A stretch of DNA of 64,000 nt from Paracoccus seriniphilus (GCF_028553745.1 NZ_CP067131.1:1-64000), one strand, 5' to 3'. Shown: positions 16,508 through 27,500, counted from the first letter of the stretch. Numbers and translations: made by a program. The notes: generated by a model from the sequence alone, not told the origin.

Positions 16508-17419
16508 TCAGACTGAAATCAGCTTGTTCAACTGCGTGACAAAGACTGTCGCTGCATGGGACTGTGCTCGTCTGGCCGGTTCCAGCAAGTAGAGATGCCG
16601 CCACAGGTCCAGATCTATAATCGGCAAGAAGCGGATCTGCGGATCGCGGAACAACAGCACCGCCTTTTCAGGCAGCAAGGCCACGCCCATATTGGCGCGG
16701 ATCATGCAAAGCTGGGCGATAGTGGAATGTGCCGACAGCCGCGGCGTCAGAAAGGCCCGCGGGATCTGTTCGCATTGCGTCAACAGGTGATGGGTTCCGG
16801 TATGCGGGTTCAGCCCGATGACGTTGTCGGGGTCGATATCGGCCAGCGACACATGACCTCGCCCTGTCAACGGATGGTCGCTGCGGCAGGCCAAACCGAT
16901 CCTGTCCTTCATGATCGCGCTCTGGCGCAGATCGGAGGAATGGCGAGCCCGACCTGCTATGGCGATATCCAGCCGCCCATCCGACACCATTTGTGCCAGG
17001 TTTTCGGCCAGATCATCATGCAGAACACATCTGATGCCGGGATGGGCGCGATGAAATGCGGCCAGTGCCGGTCCGGCCAGTTCGGATATGGCGGAGGGGG
17101 ACGCCCCCAGGGAGAGTGATCCCTGCTCCAGATCGGCGCTCTGACGCAGCCGTGTTACAGCCTGATCAAGCCCGCCGATCAGGGGCAGCGTTTCCGTGAT
17201 GAATTCCCGTGCCAGAGGGGTCAGCGCCGCCGGCCTGACCGAGCGATCAAACAGCGATGCGCCGATCGTCTCTTCGATATGCCTGATCAGATCGGACAGG
17301 GCCGAAGGCACCACCCCCAACCGGCTGGCGGCAGCGCTGAAGCTGCCCTCTTGCGCGATCATGTGCAGCGCCCGAATATGCCGCAGATTGATGTTCAGAT
17401 TTTCTGAATTTATCTTCAT
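16508..17419 (-). CDS. LysR-family transcriptional regulator
   Basis: 303-residue LTTR with an N-terminal winged helix-turn-helix (LRHIRALHMIAQEGSFSAAA then LGVVPSALSDLIRHIEE) and a C-terminal periplasmic-binding-like effector domain. It is transcribed divergently from the large FAD/Fe-S dehydrogenase with a 69-base gap, so it most likely regulates that gene in response to its substrate. The effector is unknown. Confidence 0.88.
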   Translation of the reverse strand: MKINSENLNINLRHIRALHMIAQEGSFSAAASRLGVVPSALSDLIRHIEETIGASLFDRSVRPAALTPLAREFITETLPLIGGLDQAVTRLRQSADLEQGSLSLGASPSAISELAGPALAAFHRAHPGIRCVLHDDLAENLAQMVSDGRLDIAIAGRARHSSDLRQSAIMKDRIGLACRSDHPLTGRGHVSLADIDPDNVIGLNPHTGTHHLLTQCEQIPRAFLTPRLSAHSTIAQLCMIRANMGVALLPEKAVLLFRDPQIRFLPIIDLDLWRHLYLLEPARRAQSHAATVFVTQLNKLISV

Positions 17420-17488
17420 TTAATTTCGTTTTTAAGAATAGAGCGTTTATGTTTCAACAGGAAAGAGGCGCGATACGGAGTCTTTTTC

Positions 17489-20326
17489 ATGCTGGATCAT
17501 TCCCAAACCGACGCATTGGCTCTGGCGCTTGGCGCAGCGGGCTTTCGTGGCGAAGTCGAATCCGACACCGCCCTGCGCGCGGCCATGGCAACCGACAACT
17601 CGGTCTATCAGATCACCCCCGATCTTGTGGTGGCGCCGCGAGATGAGAATGATCTGCAGATGTTGCTGGAGGTCCTGGACCGGCCCGAATTCGCGTCCGT
17701 CGCGCTGACGGGTCGTGGCGGCGGAACCGGCACCAACGGGCAAAGCCTCAATCGCGGGGTGGTTGTCGATATGCGTCGCCACATGAACGGGCTGATCACA
17801 GTTGACGCAGAACAGGGCTGGGCTGATGTCCAGCCGGGGATGGTGCTGGACGATCTGAATGATCGGCTTCGCGCCAGCGGCTGGTTCTTCGCGCCCGAAA
17901 CCTCGACGTCGACGCGCTGCACCATTGGCGGCATGGTCAGCACGGATGCCTCGGGCAAGGGGTCGCGTATCTACGGCAAGACCTCGGACAATATTCTGGG
18001 ACTCGAGATTGCCCATGCCAAGGGTATCCTCTCCAGCATGGCGGAAACACCGGATTGGGCCCGCGACATGCTGACCAGGGCCGAGGACGCAGCCCGAACG
18101 GGGCGCGAGGCCTTCATTCGGAACACGCCCAGACTCAACCGGCGCTTTACCGGCTATGACCTTGAACGGGCCTGCCCCCCGGAAGGTGGTTTCGAATGGT
18201 GGCGGTTGTTTCTGGGGGCCGAAGGCACATTGGGGCTGATCTCGCGCATTCGCGTCAAACTGCGCCGGATCGAGCCGGAAAAGCGTCTTCTGGTGGTGGC
18301 ATTTGACAGCTTCCGCACCGCGCTTCAGGCGGCCTCGCCATTGCTCGAGGTTGATCCGACAGCGGTCGAGGTGATGGATGAAACGGTGCAGGAACTGGCC
18401 CGGAAGTCGGGGATTCTCAACAGATTGCCCGAGGCATTGCGCCCGGGTGATGGTCAGCCACTTGCCTATCTGTTCATCGAATTCAACGGTCAGGATCCTG
18501 CAGCCCTGCAACAGCAAATCGCGAATTGCCGTCAGCTTCTGGCATCCATTCCGGGCGTCAGGGCCATGCATCTGGCCGGTGATCTGGCAGAAATCAGGGA
18601 ACTCTGGGCGGTTCGCTCTGCCGGGGTCGGCCTGCTGGGCAAGGTTGATGGCGCAGCGCGTCCGGTCGCCTTTGTCGAGGATACCGTCGTGCCCCCGGAA
18701 AACCTGCCCGCCTTTGTCGATGAGTTTCTGGCGGTGCTGACCCGGAACGGGCTGGGATTCGGAATTTATGGGCATATCGATGTCGGTTGTCTGCATATCC
18801 GCCCGGCGCTGAACCTTGATCAGGCTGAGGATCGCGAACGATTGGTGGCGGTATCTGACGCGGTCTATGCATTGACCCGCAAATATGGCGGCATCTTCTG
18901 GGGTGAACATGGCAAGGGCGTGCGTGGCGCCTATCTGCAGGATTGGATCGGTCCGCAGGCCTATCGCGCGCTGCAGGGGGTAAAGGCCGCCTTTGATCCG
19001 CAGGGGCGCTATAATCCGGGCAAGCTGGTGTCCAACGATGCGCCGGTGATGGGCATTGCGACCACGCCTTTTCGGTCCTTCAACGTTCCAGACAGCGATC
19101 CGCTGCACAAGGCATTTCGCTGCAACGGCAATGCGCAATGCCTCAGCTATGCGGCATCAGTGCCCATGTGCCCGTCCTTCAAGGCAACTGCCGATCTGCG
19201 CCACAGCCCAAAGGGTCGCGCGGATGCGCTGCGTGCCTGGCATCAGGCCCGGGACGATACCCCTGCCGAAAGGCATCAGCGCGAAGCGGATCTGATGCGG
19301 GTCCTGGATGGCTGCCTTGGATGCAAGGCCTGCGCCTCATCCTGCCCGGTTCAGGTCGATATCCCGTCGATGCGTTCCGCCTTTTACGAGGATTACTTTT
19401 CCCGCCATCGCCGCCCGCTGGCGGAACAGGCGCCGCTGCTGGCCGAGCGTTTCAGCCCGTATATCGCCCGAATGTCGCCGCTTTTGTCTGCCGTTTGGCC
19501 TGTCCTGTCGCGCCTTGGCGAACATATCACCGACAGCACCGACATGCCGCGTCGTCTTGCGCGGGGGCTGCCGGCACATCTGCGCTTGCGTCGGCGGGAT
19601 CTGGATGCCCCCTTGCCCGAGCGGACCGTCATTCTGGTGCAGGACTGGTTTACGGCGCTGTTTGATCCCGAGACCCAACGCGACGTGGTCGCGGGGTTTC
19701 AGGCGCTTGGCTACAAGCCGCGCATGTTGCAGATGCAGCCGGCAGGAAAGGCGGCTTATGCGGCAGGGGATTTCAGGAACTTCCGCAACTTGGCCAAACG
19801 TCTGGCAAAGGTTCTGCACCGGGCGGCGGCAACGGGGGCCCCTCTGATCGCCTTCGAGCCAGCCTTTGGCATGATGCTGAGGCAGGAATACGTCAAAGAG
19901 GGCATCCGCCTGCCGCAAATCATGATGGCGCAGGAGTTTCTGGCCAGCGAGGCAGAACAGGGCCGCCTGCCGCGTGCCAGCCAAAGGTTTTCGGCGAAGC
20001 TGCTGGCGCATTGCACCGAAAGCACCGCGACGCCGCAATCGGGCCGACAATGGGCCGCGGTCTTCGAGGCGATTGGAATCGCGCTGGAGACGCCGACCAC
20101 GGGGTGCTGCGGCATGGCTGGCCTGTTTGGCCATCACAAGCGCCATCAAGAGGTCAGTCGCAAACTCTTCGACATGTCTTGGCGCCAGCATATGACATCT
20201 GACAAAGAGGTGGTCGCGACGGGATTTTCCTGCCGCTGCCAAAGCGAACGGTTAAGCGATCAGAGCCCGCGTCATCCACTTGGACTGATCGCGCGGGTGC
20301 TGGGTGGCAATGAAGATCTCGTCTGA
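17489..20326 (+). CDS. FAD-binding and Fe-S dehydrogenase, D-2-hydroxyglutarate dehydrogenase (YdiJ) type
   Basis: 945-residue fusion. The N-terminal half is an FAD-linked oxidase of the PCMH type (VALTGRGGGTGTNGQS, then TIGGMVSTDASGKGSRIYGKT) with an FAD-oxidase C domain ending near GIYGHIDVGCLHIRP and YNPGKLV. The second half is a GlpC/HdrD-like iron-sulfur region with a CLGCKACASSCPV cluster motif near residue 610 and a C-terminal cysteine-rich domain (TTGCCGMAGLFGH). This architecture matches YdiJ-type D-2-hydroxyacid dehydrogenases (E. coli member about 1,018 residues). GGAG precedes the ATG. The substrate may be D-2-hydroxyglutarate or another 2-hydroxy acid. It ends 3 bases before the convergent nar operon tail. 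Confidence 0.85.
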   Translation: MLDHSQTDALALALGAAGFRGEVESDTALRAAMATDNSVYQITPDLVVAPRDENDLQMLLEVLDRPEFASVALTGRGGGTGTNGQSLNRGVVVDMRRHMNGLITVDAEQGWADVQPGMVLDDLNDRLRASGWFFAPETSTSTRCTIGGMVSTDASGKGSRIYGKTSDNILGLEIAHAKGILSSMAETPDWARDMLTRAEDAARTGREAFIRNTPRLNRRFTGYDLERACPPEGGFEWWRLFLGAEGTLGLISRIRVKLRRIEPEKRLLVVAFDSFRTALQAASPLLEVDPTAVEVMDETVQELARKSGILNRLPEALRPGDGQPLAYLFIEFNGQDPAALQQQIANCRQLLASIPGVRAMHLAGDLAEIRELWAVRSAGVGLLGKVDGAARPVAFVEDTVVPPENLPAFVDEFLAVLTRNGLGFGIYGHIDVGCLHIRPALNLDQAEDRERLVAVSDAVYALTRKYGGIFWGEHGKGVRGAYLQDWIGPQAYRALQGVKAAFDPQGRYNPGKLVSNDAPVMGIATTPFRSFNVPDSDPLHKAFRCNGNAQCLSYAASVPMCPSFKATADLRHSPKGRADALRAWHQARDDTPAERHQREADLMRVLDGCLGCKACASSCPVQVDIPSMRSAFYEDYFSRHRRPLAEQAPLLAERFSPYIARMSPLLSAVWPVLSRLGEHITDSTDMPRRLARGLPAHLRLRRRDLDAPLPERTVILVQDWFTALFDPETQRDVVAGFQALGYKPRMLQMQPAGKAAYAAGDFRNFRNLAKRLAKVLHRAAATGAPLIAFEPAFGMMLRQEYVKEGIRLPQIMMAQEFLASEAEQGRLPRASQRFSAKLLAHCTESTATPQSGRQWAAVFEAIGIALETPTTGCCGMAGLFGHHKRHQEVSRKLFDMSWRQHMTSDKEVVATGFSCRCQSERLSDQSPRHPLGLIARVLGGNEDLV

Positions 20327-20329
20327 AGG

Positions 20330-20848
20330 TCAGGCGGCGATCTCTGCAAGCTGACGGCGACACCAGGTCAGGACGGCATCCGTCTCGGGCGGCAAGGCGG
20401 TTTCCGCGCCGCCGGTAAAGGCGCGGAAAGCCGGAAGGTTCAGACCGTTGACTCCGACCAATACCGGAATGCCGCGTTCGACCGCATCGGCGATCAGCGT
20501 GGCCAGCCCGCGGCCTTCGCATTCCTGTTTGCCGAATTTGTTCACGATCATCATATGCGCGTGGGGCAGGGCGGCGGCCACGCCAATGACGGCGGTTTCC
20601 AGGGCGTCGGCATCCAGACGGCAGCCGCGCGCCAGGTCACCCCGGTCCTCACTGATCCGCAAGACCGGACCGTCGGGAAGAACCATGATGTCCATGTCGC
20701 ATTTCGCGCGATCGGTCCGTTCGATATTGCTTTGCACGGTGCCGCAAAGCCTGATCCCGTCATCTTGCAGCGCGGTGGCGATGCCGGCCAGGAACCGGTC
20801 ATTCGCGCCCCGTCCGGGCAGGCTGATATAGGCCAGTTTCATCGTCAT
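20330..20848 (-). CDS. DUF2478 protein at the end of the nar operon
   Basis: 172 residues, starting at 20848 in an ATGA overlap with the parvulin gene. It resembles DUF2478 proteins, predicted P-loop-like NTPases often near molybdenum genes: LAYISLPGRGANDRFLAGIA at the N-terminus, then MDIMVLPDG, MMIVNKFGKQECEGRG and GIPVLVGVNGLNLPAF. It is the last gene of narKGHJI-ppi-DUF2478, so a role in molybdoenzyme maturation or molybdate handling is inferred from position only. Confidence 0.7.
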   Translation of the reverse strand: MTMKLAYISLPGRGANDRFLAGIATALQDDGIRLCGTVQSNIERTDRAKCDMDIMVLPDGPVLRISEDRGDLARGCRLDADALETAVIGVAAALPHAHMMIVNKFGKQECEGRGLATLIADAVERGIPVLVGVNGLNLPAFRAFTGGAETALPPETDAVLTWCRRQLAEIAA

Positions 20849-21651
20849 GCCTCGGGTGCCAGATCAATGCCGACAATCTGCCCTGATGATGCCAGCTTGG
20901 CAATGAAAATGCGGCTGGCACGTGCCCAGGCCGCCTTGTCATGGGCCTCTTGCAGATACGGCAGCACCGCCTCGAAGGGAAGCACGTCGCCCTTGGCGCG
21001 GGCGTCGAGGCGGATGACATGCACGCCATAGCGGGTTTCGGCGATGGTGATCTCACCCTCATCCATCCCGGCCAGCGCGGCCTCGAATTCCGGGACCGTA
21101 TCGCCCGAGGACAACTGGCCCAGCACACCGCCGCTGGTTTTCGACGAACAGGCGCTGTGTTCGATCGCCAGATCCGCAAAGCGGCGCGGGTTCTGCACCA
21201 GTTCGGGCAGGATTTCCTTGGCACGCGCCTTGGCCGCATCACGGGTGGACCTGTCTTCCGGCGCTGCGGCGAACAGGATATGTGCCGCTTCATAGAGAGA
21301 TGGCGCCCGAAACCGGTCGGGATGGGCCAGATAGATTGCCCGAAGGTCACTTTCGCTTGCCGGTTCGGGGGTGATGGCCTCATCCAGAAGGTCGCGGATC
21401 ATAGCCTCGTCCTCGGTTTCCCACTGACCGGGCGAAAGCTCCTGTGGGGCAGCGCGAATGTCGCGGCGCCGCGCCTCTTGCAGCAGCAATTCGCGGATCG
21501 CCAGCGCGCGGGCGGCGGCTTTCCATGCCAATCCCGGCTTGCCCTTCGGGGCAGGGTGGTTCTGGGCTTCGGCTGCGATCAGCGCGGGGTCAATCGAGAC
21601 CCCGTTGACCGTGACCGGCGGCAAGAGCGGTTTCATTTCCATTGTCATCAC
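20845..21651 (-). CDS. Parvulin-type peptidyl-prolyl isomerase of the nar operon
   Basis: 268-residue PpiC/NifM-like protein. The N-terminal helical region is followed by a rotamase domain at residues about 130-230, with AAHILFAA and GGVLGQLSSGDTVPEFEAAL marking the parvulin fold and VHVIRLDAR its last strand. There is no clear signal peptide, suggesting cytoplasmic action, perhaps as a folding factor for nitrate reductase. Its start overlaps the narI stop (ATGA) and its stop overlaps DUF2478, so it is co-translated within the nar operon. Confidence 0.82.
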   Translation of the reverse strand: MMTMEMKPLLPPVTVNGVSIDPALIAAEAQNHPAPKGKPGLAWKAAARALAIRELLLQEARRRDIRAAPQELSPGQWETEDEAMIRDLLDEAITPEPASESDLRAIYLAHPDRFRAPSLYEAAHILFAAAPEDRSTRDAAKARAKEILPELVQNPRRFADLAIEHSACSSKTSGGVLGQLSSGDTVPEFEAALAGMDEGEITIAETRYGVHVIRLDARAKGDVLPFEAVLPYLQEAHDKAAWARASRIFIAKLASSGQIVGIDLAPEA

Positions 21652-22367
21652 TCCGCCGGTGTCAGGTCATTCTTGGGCTGTTTCGTCGCTGCCAGTTTGC
21701 GGCTGCGCACGATCTGATAGCCCGGACGCCACAGATAGCGGACCGGTGCCGAAATCATGTGGACCAGCCGCGTGAAGGGGAACAGCAGGAAGATCGTCAG
21801 ACCCAGAAAGATATGCAGTTTGAACAGGATATTGACGCCGATCATGTGATCCGAGGCCCCCTCGCGCAGATAGACGATGCCCTGCGCCCATTCCATCAGC
21901 CGGACCATTTCATGCCCGTCCAGATGGCGCATCGATACGAGAATCGTCAGCAAGCCCAGTATCAGTTGCACCAGCAGCAGGATCAGGATGCCGCTGTCGG
22001 CAAGGGTGGAATGCGCACGAACACGGGGGTCAGTCAGGCGACGATGCAGCAGGATGGCGCCCCCGGCCAGCGCCATCAATCCCGCGATGCCGCCGGCGGT
22101 CATCGCCAGGATCTGTTTGGCGCCATGGCTGATCCCCAGCGTGTCAAAGACCACGATGGGCGTCAGCAGGCCGACCAGATGTCCGCCCAGAATGATCAGG
22201 ATGCCGACATGGAACAGCACCGATCCGATGACGAATTGCCGCTTGCGCAGCAACTGGCTGGATTTCGATTTCCACGAAAAGGGATCGTAATCATAGCGGA
22301 TGATCGACCCGAGGATCATGACCGTGATGGCGATATAGGGATAAATTCCGAAAAGCAGATGGTTCAT
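21648..22367 (-). CDS. narI: Respiratory nitrate reductase gamma subunit (cytochrome b)
   Basis: 239-residue membrane diheme cytochrome b that takes electrons from quinol and anchors NarGH. The start at 22367 (MNHLLFGIYPYIAITVMILG) places the first transmembrane helix at the N-terminus; five helices are evident, with His residues in LFHVGILIILGGHLVG and LFKLHIFLGLTIFLLFPFTRLVH suited to heme ligation. It lies 13 bases after narJ and overlaps the parvulin gene by 4 bases. Confidence 0.93.
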   Translation of the reverse strand: MNHLLFGIYPYIAITVMILGSIIRYDYDPFSWKSKSSQLLRKRQFVIGSVLFHVGILIILGGHLVGLLTPIVVFDTLGISHGAKQILAMTAGGIAGLMALAGGAILLHRRLTDPRVRAHSTLADSGILILLLVQLILGLLTILVSMRHLDGHEMVRLMEWAQGIVYLREGASDHMIGVNILFKLHIFLGLTIFLLFPFTRLVHMISAPVRYLWRPGYQIVRSRKLAATKQPKNDLTPAE

Positions 22368-22380
22368 GGCGATGCCTCGT

Positions 22381-23067
22381 TCATTTGACGGCCTGCGCGG
22401 GGGTGCGCGGGTCCATGCGGGCAAGAATGTCGCGGCTGACGGGGCAGCCTGCATTGGGATCGGGGCCAAAGGTCACTTGCGCCTCTTCCCAGACGGCATC
22501 CAGAGCGGCCAGATCCTCGGGGTCGTCATCGGGGATATCGGCCAGTTCGGCGGGTGTCTCGCATTCGGTTTGCGACAGGGTGATCAGCGCCGAGAGGACC
22601 GCCGCATAGGGCGTGTCGCGCCGGATCAACCTTTCGTTTAGCGCCGTCAGGATATGACCCGCATCCGCCAGCAGGGCGCGTGCCTCGGCCAGGGGACGGG
22701 TGGACAGGAATTCCAGCAGCACCGGCAGATGGTCGGGCAATTCGCTGCCCGCCAGGTCAAAACCGCCGGCGCGATAGGTTTCCAGAAGGTCGACCATGGC
22801 CCCACCGCGGTCGCGGCTTTCGCCGTGAACATGTTCGAAGAGGTTCAGCGACAAGGTGCGCGAGCGATCAAACAACAGGACATAGTTCTCTTGCAGCTCA
22901 TACAGGTCCTGTTCTGCCAGACGATTCAGCAGAACCCGCAATTCCTGCATGCGATGGGGGCCCAGCAGACCCTCTTCATGCAGGATTGCATCAATGGCCG
23001 GGAGTGCCGCGATCAGATCCTCGGAAGGATAGCAGAGCAGCGCGGAAAGTGCCTTGAAGGTTTTCAT
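22381..23067 (-). CDS. narJ: Nitrate reductase molybdenum-cofactor assembly chaperone
   Basis: 228-residue cytoplasmic chaperone that binds NarG during cofactor insertion and membrane attachment. TorD/NarJ features are visible: FKALSALLCYPSEDL at the N-terminus and LFEHVHGESRDRGGAMVDLLETY in the centre. The start overlaps the narH stop by 4 bases. It is acidic and has no signal peptide. Confidence 0.93.
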   Translation of the reverse strand: MKTFKALSALLCYPSEDLIAALPAIDAILHEEGLLGPHRMQELRVLLNRLAEQDLYELQENYVLLFDRSRTLSLNLFEHVHGESRDRGGAMVDLLETYRAGGFDLAGSELPDHLPVLLEFLSTRPLAEARALLADAGHILTALNERLIRRDTPYAAVLSALITLSQTECETPAELADIPDDDPEDLAALDAVWEEAQVTFGPDPNAGCPVSRDILARMDPRTPAQAVK

Positions 23068-24581
23068 GCGATGAACTCCTGCGGGCTGCGGAACTTCTTG
23101 CCACCGAACAGCGAGCCGCTGTTGCCCGAGGAGCAGCCATGGCCATCGGTGAATCCGCAGCCGCCCTTGAGGTCATAGGCGTCCTCGACCAGTTCGCGAT
23201 GGGTCGTCGGGATGACGAAGCGATCCTCGTAATTTGCGATGGCCAGCAGCTGATACATGTCATCGATCTGCTGTGGACTCAGGCCGACGCGCTTGGCGAC
23301 GCCCAGATTGACGATCCCGTCCAGCGTCTTGGATCGCATGTAAGAGCGCATGGCCAGCATGCGCTCCAGCGCCGCCGCGACCGGGGCCTCGTCGCCCGCC
23401 GTCAGCATGTTCGCCAGATAGCGCAGCGGAATCCGCAGCGAACGGACATCCGGCATGTCGTCTTGCGCCGAGATCATTCCGGCCTCGGCGGCGTTCTGAA
23501 TGGGTGACAGCGGCGGCACATACCAGACCATCGGCAGGGTGCGATATTCGGGATGCAGCGGGAAGGCGATCTTCCATTCCATCGCCATTTTCCAGATCGG
23601 GCTGTTCTGTGCCCCTTTGATCCAGTCCTCGGGAACGCCTTCTTCACGCGCCGCCGCGATCACTTCGGGATCATTGGGGTCCAGGAACACGCCAAGCTGG
23701 GCGTCATACAGATCCTGTTCGCTTTCGGCCGAGGCAGCCTCGGAAATACGGTCAGCATCATACAGCATTACGCCCAGATAGCGGATGCGCCCGACGCAGG
23801 TCTCTGAACAGACGGTCGGCTGGCCGGATTCGAGACGCGGATAACACAACGTGCATTTTTCCGATTTTCCGGTGGACCAATTGTAATAGATCTTCTTGTA
23901 GGGACAGCCGCTGACACACATCCGCCAGCCCCGGCATTTGTCCTGATCGATCAGGACCACGCCGTCATCCTCGCGCTTGTAGATCGCGCCCGAGGGGCAG
24001 GAGGCGACGCAGGCCGGATTCAGGCAATGCTCGCACAGGCGCGGCAGATACATCATGAAGGTGTTTTCATATTCGCCATAGATCTCTTTCTGCACGCCCT
24101 CGAAATTGTAGTCCTTCGAGCGTTTGGCAAATTCACCGCCCAGGATTTCCTCCCAGTTCGGGCCCCATTCGATTTTTTCCATCCGCTCGCCACTGATCTT
24201 CGAGCGCGGCCGGGCGGTCGGGAATGCCTGCATTTCCGGCGCGGATTTCAGGTGGTCATAGTCGAAATCGAAGGGCTCATAGAAATCGTCGATCTCGGGC
24301 AGATCGGGATTGGCAAAGATATTCGCCAGAATCCGCCACTTGCCGCCCTGTCTGGGTTGCAGATGGCCGGCCTTGCTGCGCTTCCATCCGCCATTCCAGC
24401 GCTTCTGGTTTTCCCAGTCCTTGGGATAGCCGATACCGGGCTTGGTCTCGACATTGTTGAACCATGCGTATTCGACGCCATCGCGTGAGGTCCAGACATT
24501 CTTGCAGGTCACAGAACAGGTGTGACAGCCGATGCATTTGTCCAGATTCAGGACCATGCCGATTTGTGCGCGCACTTTCAT
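23064..24581 (-). CDS. narH: Respiratory nitrate reductase beta subunit
   Basis: 505-residue Fe-S subunit that carries electrons from NarI to NarG. The start at 24581 (MKVRAQIGMVLNLDKCIGCH) overlaps narG by 4 bases; a longer frame upstream is out-of-frame narG sequence. Cysteine clusters are CIGCHTCSVTCK, CEHCLNPACVASCPSG and CRGWRMCVSGCPYKK, where Trp replaces the second Cys as expected for the [3Fe-4S] centre. C-terminal sequences such as FVIPTTHREL match the family. Confidence 0.95.
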   Translation of the reverse strand: MKVRAQIGMVLNLDKCIGCHTCSVTCKNVWTSRDGVEYAWFNNVETKPGIGYPKDWENQKRWNGGWKRSKAGHLQPRQGGKWRILANIFANPDLPEIDDFYEPFDFDYDHLKSAPEMQAFPTARPRSKISGERMEKIEWGPNWEEILGGEFAKRSKDYNFEGVQKEIYGEYENTFMMYLPRLCEHCLNPACVASCPSGAIYKREDDGVVLIDQDKCRGWRMCVSGCPYKKIYYNWSTGKSEKCTLCYPRLESGQPTVCSETCVGRIRYLGVMLYDADRISEAASAESEQDLYDAQLGVFLDPNDPEVIAAAREEGVPEDWIKGAQNSPIWKMAMEWKIAFPLHPEYRTLPMVWYVPPLSPIQNAAEAGMISAQDDMPDVRSLRIPLRYLANMLTAGDEAPVAAALERMLAMRSYMRSKTLDGIVNLGVAKRVGLSPQQIDDMYQLLAIANYEDRFVIPTTHRELVEDAYDLKGGCGFTDGHGCSSGNSGSLFGGKKFRSPQEFIA

Positions 24582-27500
24582 TCCGCTGCCTCCGTTGCGT
24601 GGGTTGCGGGCTGGTCGAGCCAGTCGATCTTTTCCATCTTGCGGATGATCACGAATTCGTCGCGGTTCGATCCGACGGTGCCGTAATAGTTGAAGCCATA
24701 GGACAGCTGCGCGTAGCCGCCGATCATATGGGTGGGCTTGGGCACGATGCGGGTGACCGAATTGTGGATGCCGCCGCGTTTGCCGGTGATCTGGCTGCCC
24801 GGCGTGTTCACGATCTTTTCCTGCGCGTGATACATGAACATGCTGCCTTCCTTGATGCGCTGGCTGACCACCGCACGGGCCGCAATGACGCCATTGCTGT
24901 TGAAGACCTCGACCCAGTCGTTGTCGACGATGCCTGCCGTTCTGGCGTCGGTTTCCGATATCCAGACGACCGGCCCGCCCCTGTTCAGCGTCAGCATCAG
25001 CAGGTTGTCGGTATAGGTCGAATGGATGCCCCATTTCTGGTGCGGGGTCAGGAAGTTCAGCACGACATGCTTTTCACCGCTGGCCAGCGATTTGGTGGCC
25101 TCGGCACCGACGGTCTTCAGATCGACCGGCGGACGCCATGTCACGAAGAACTCGCCAAAGGCGCGCATCCATTCATGGTCCTGATAAAGCTGCTGGCGGC
25201 CTGACAGGGTGCGCCAGGGGATCAACTCGTTCACATTGGTCCAGCCTGCGTTATAGCAGACCTCTTCGCTTTCGATCCCCGACCACGTCGGGCTGGAGAT
25301 GATCTTGCGCGGCTGGGCGGCAATGTCGCGGAAGCGGATCTTTTCATCTTCCTTGACCTCGGCCAGATGCCGGTGTGTGCGACCGGTGGCCTTGCTCAGC
25401 GCATCCCATGCCTTGACCGCGACCTCGCCATTGGTTTCCGGTGCCAGCATCAGAACCACTTCGGCGGCATCAATGGCCGTATCTATGCGGGCCATGCCCT
25501 TGGTGACACCTTCGTCGGTGACAGTGCCATTCAGTGCCTGCAGGTGATGGACCTCGGGCTTCGTGTCCCAGGAAATTCCCTTGCCGCCATTGCCGATCTT
25601 TTCCATCAGCGGGCCAAGCGCGGTAAAGCGCTTGTAGAGGTTCGGATAATCGCGCGTGACCTCGATATAGCCGGGGGCGGTCTGACCGGGGATCAGGTCA
25701 CATTCGCCCTGTTTCCAGTCGCGCACGCAATCCTGTGCGATCTCGCCTGCGCTGTCATGTTGCAGCGGCAGTTGCACGACATCGGTTTCCACGCCCAGAA
25801 CCTCGGGTGACACTTCCGAGAATTTGCGTGCGATGGATTTGAAGATTTCCCAGTCGGATTTGGATTCATAGGCCGGGTCCACCGCCGCCTGCAGCGGATG
25901 GATGAAGGGATGCATGTCCGAGGTGTTCATGTCATCCTTTTCATACCAGGACGCCGTGGGCAGAACGATATCGGCATAGACCGCCGTGGTGGACATGCGG
26001 AAATCGATGGTTACCAGCAGGTCCAGTTTCCCTTCCGGTGCTTCGTCGTGCCAGACCGCTTCGACGGGCTTCTGGCGGCCCTGTTCGCCCAGATCCTTGC
26101 CCTGAACGCCGTGATCGGTGCCCAGAAGATGTTTCAGGAAATATTCATGCCCCTTGCCTGACGATCCCAACAGGTTGGAGCGCCAGACGAACATGTTGCG
26201 TGGCCAATTTTCCGGGGCATCGGGGTCTTCGCAGGACATTTGCAGATCGCCCGATTTCAGACGTTCGGCGACATAATCCTTGACCGGGACACCGGCTTCG
26301 CGTGCTTCCCGTCCGACCTGCAGCGGGTTGCTTTTCAGCTGTGGCGCCGAGGGCAGCCAGCCCATCCGCTCGGCACGGATGTTATAGTCGATCAGAGAGA
26401 GCTTGTTCCAATCGCCCTCGGGCGCGGTTGGAGACAGGATTTCCGAGCTGTTCACGGTTTCATAGCGCCATTGATCGGTATGGGCATAGAAGGCGCTGGT
26501 GGAATTCATGTGCCGTGGCGGACGCGACCAGTCCAGCGCAAAGGCCAATGCGGTCCATCCCGTCTGCGGGCGCAGTTTTTCCTGACCCACGTAATGCGCC
26601 CAGCCACCGCCGGACTGACCCACGCAGCCACACATCACCAGCATGTTGATGACGGCGCGATAGTTCATGTCCATGTGGAACCAGTGGTTCATCGCCGCGC
26701 CGATGATGACCATGCTGCGGCCATTGGTCTTTTCGGCATTATTGGCGAATTCGCGCGCGACCTGGATGATCTTGTCACGTCGCACTCCGGTAATGCGCTC
26801 GGCCCATGCGGGCGTGAACGGCGTGTCAGAGTCATAATCGCTGGCGACATGATCGCCGCCCAATCCGCGATCAAGGCTGTAATTCGCGCAAAGCAGGTCA
26901 AAGACCGTGGCAACCAGCGCCTCAGAACCATCGGCCAGCGTGACACGTTTAACCGGCACATTGCGGGTCAGAACCTCGCCCCGTGCGTCGACCTCGAAGC
27001 CGTTGGTGGCCGCGCCGCCGAAGAAGGGGAAGTCGACGGCGGCGATGTCGTCGCGGTCCTCGTCCAGCACCAGCGACAGCTTCAGCCGCACATCGCGTCC
27101 ATCGGCCTTTTCTTCAAGATTCCAGCGCGCGGTCTGCATGTCTTCGCCCTGGGACACGCCGGTCTTGGTGCCGGCGTCCTTGACAGCGGCCTTGTTGGCC
27201 TCATCGGTCCAGCGGAACCCGACCGAGCCGTTCGGCGCGACCAGATCACCGCTGATCTCGTCGATCGCGACGGTCTTCCATTCGGGATGCTCCGCCTGAC
27301 CCAATCCGTCAACCAGATCTGCGGCGCGCAGTTGCCGCCCCGGCACCAGCCGCTCGCCTTGCCGGTCCAGGCGGACCAGCATGGGCATGTCGCTGTAGCG
27401 GCGGCAGTAGTCCTCGAAATAGGGAACCTGCCGATCCAGGTGGAACTCACGCAGGATGACATGGCCGAATGCCATGCCGAGGGCGGCATCAGTGCCCTGT

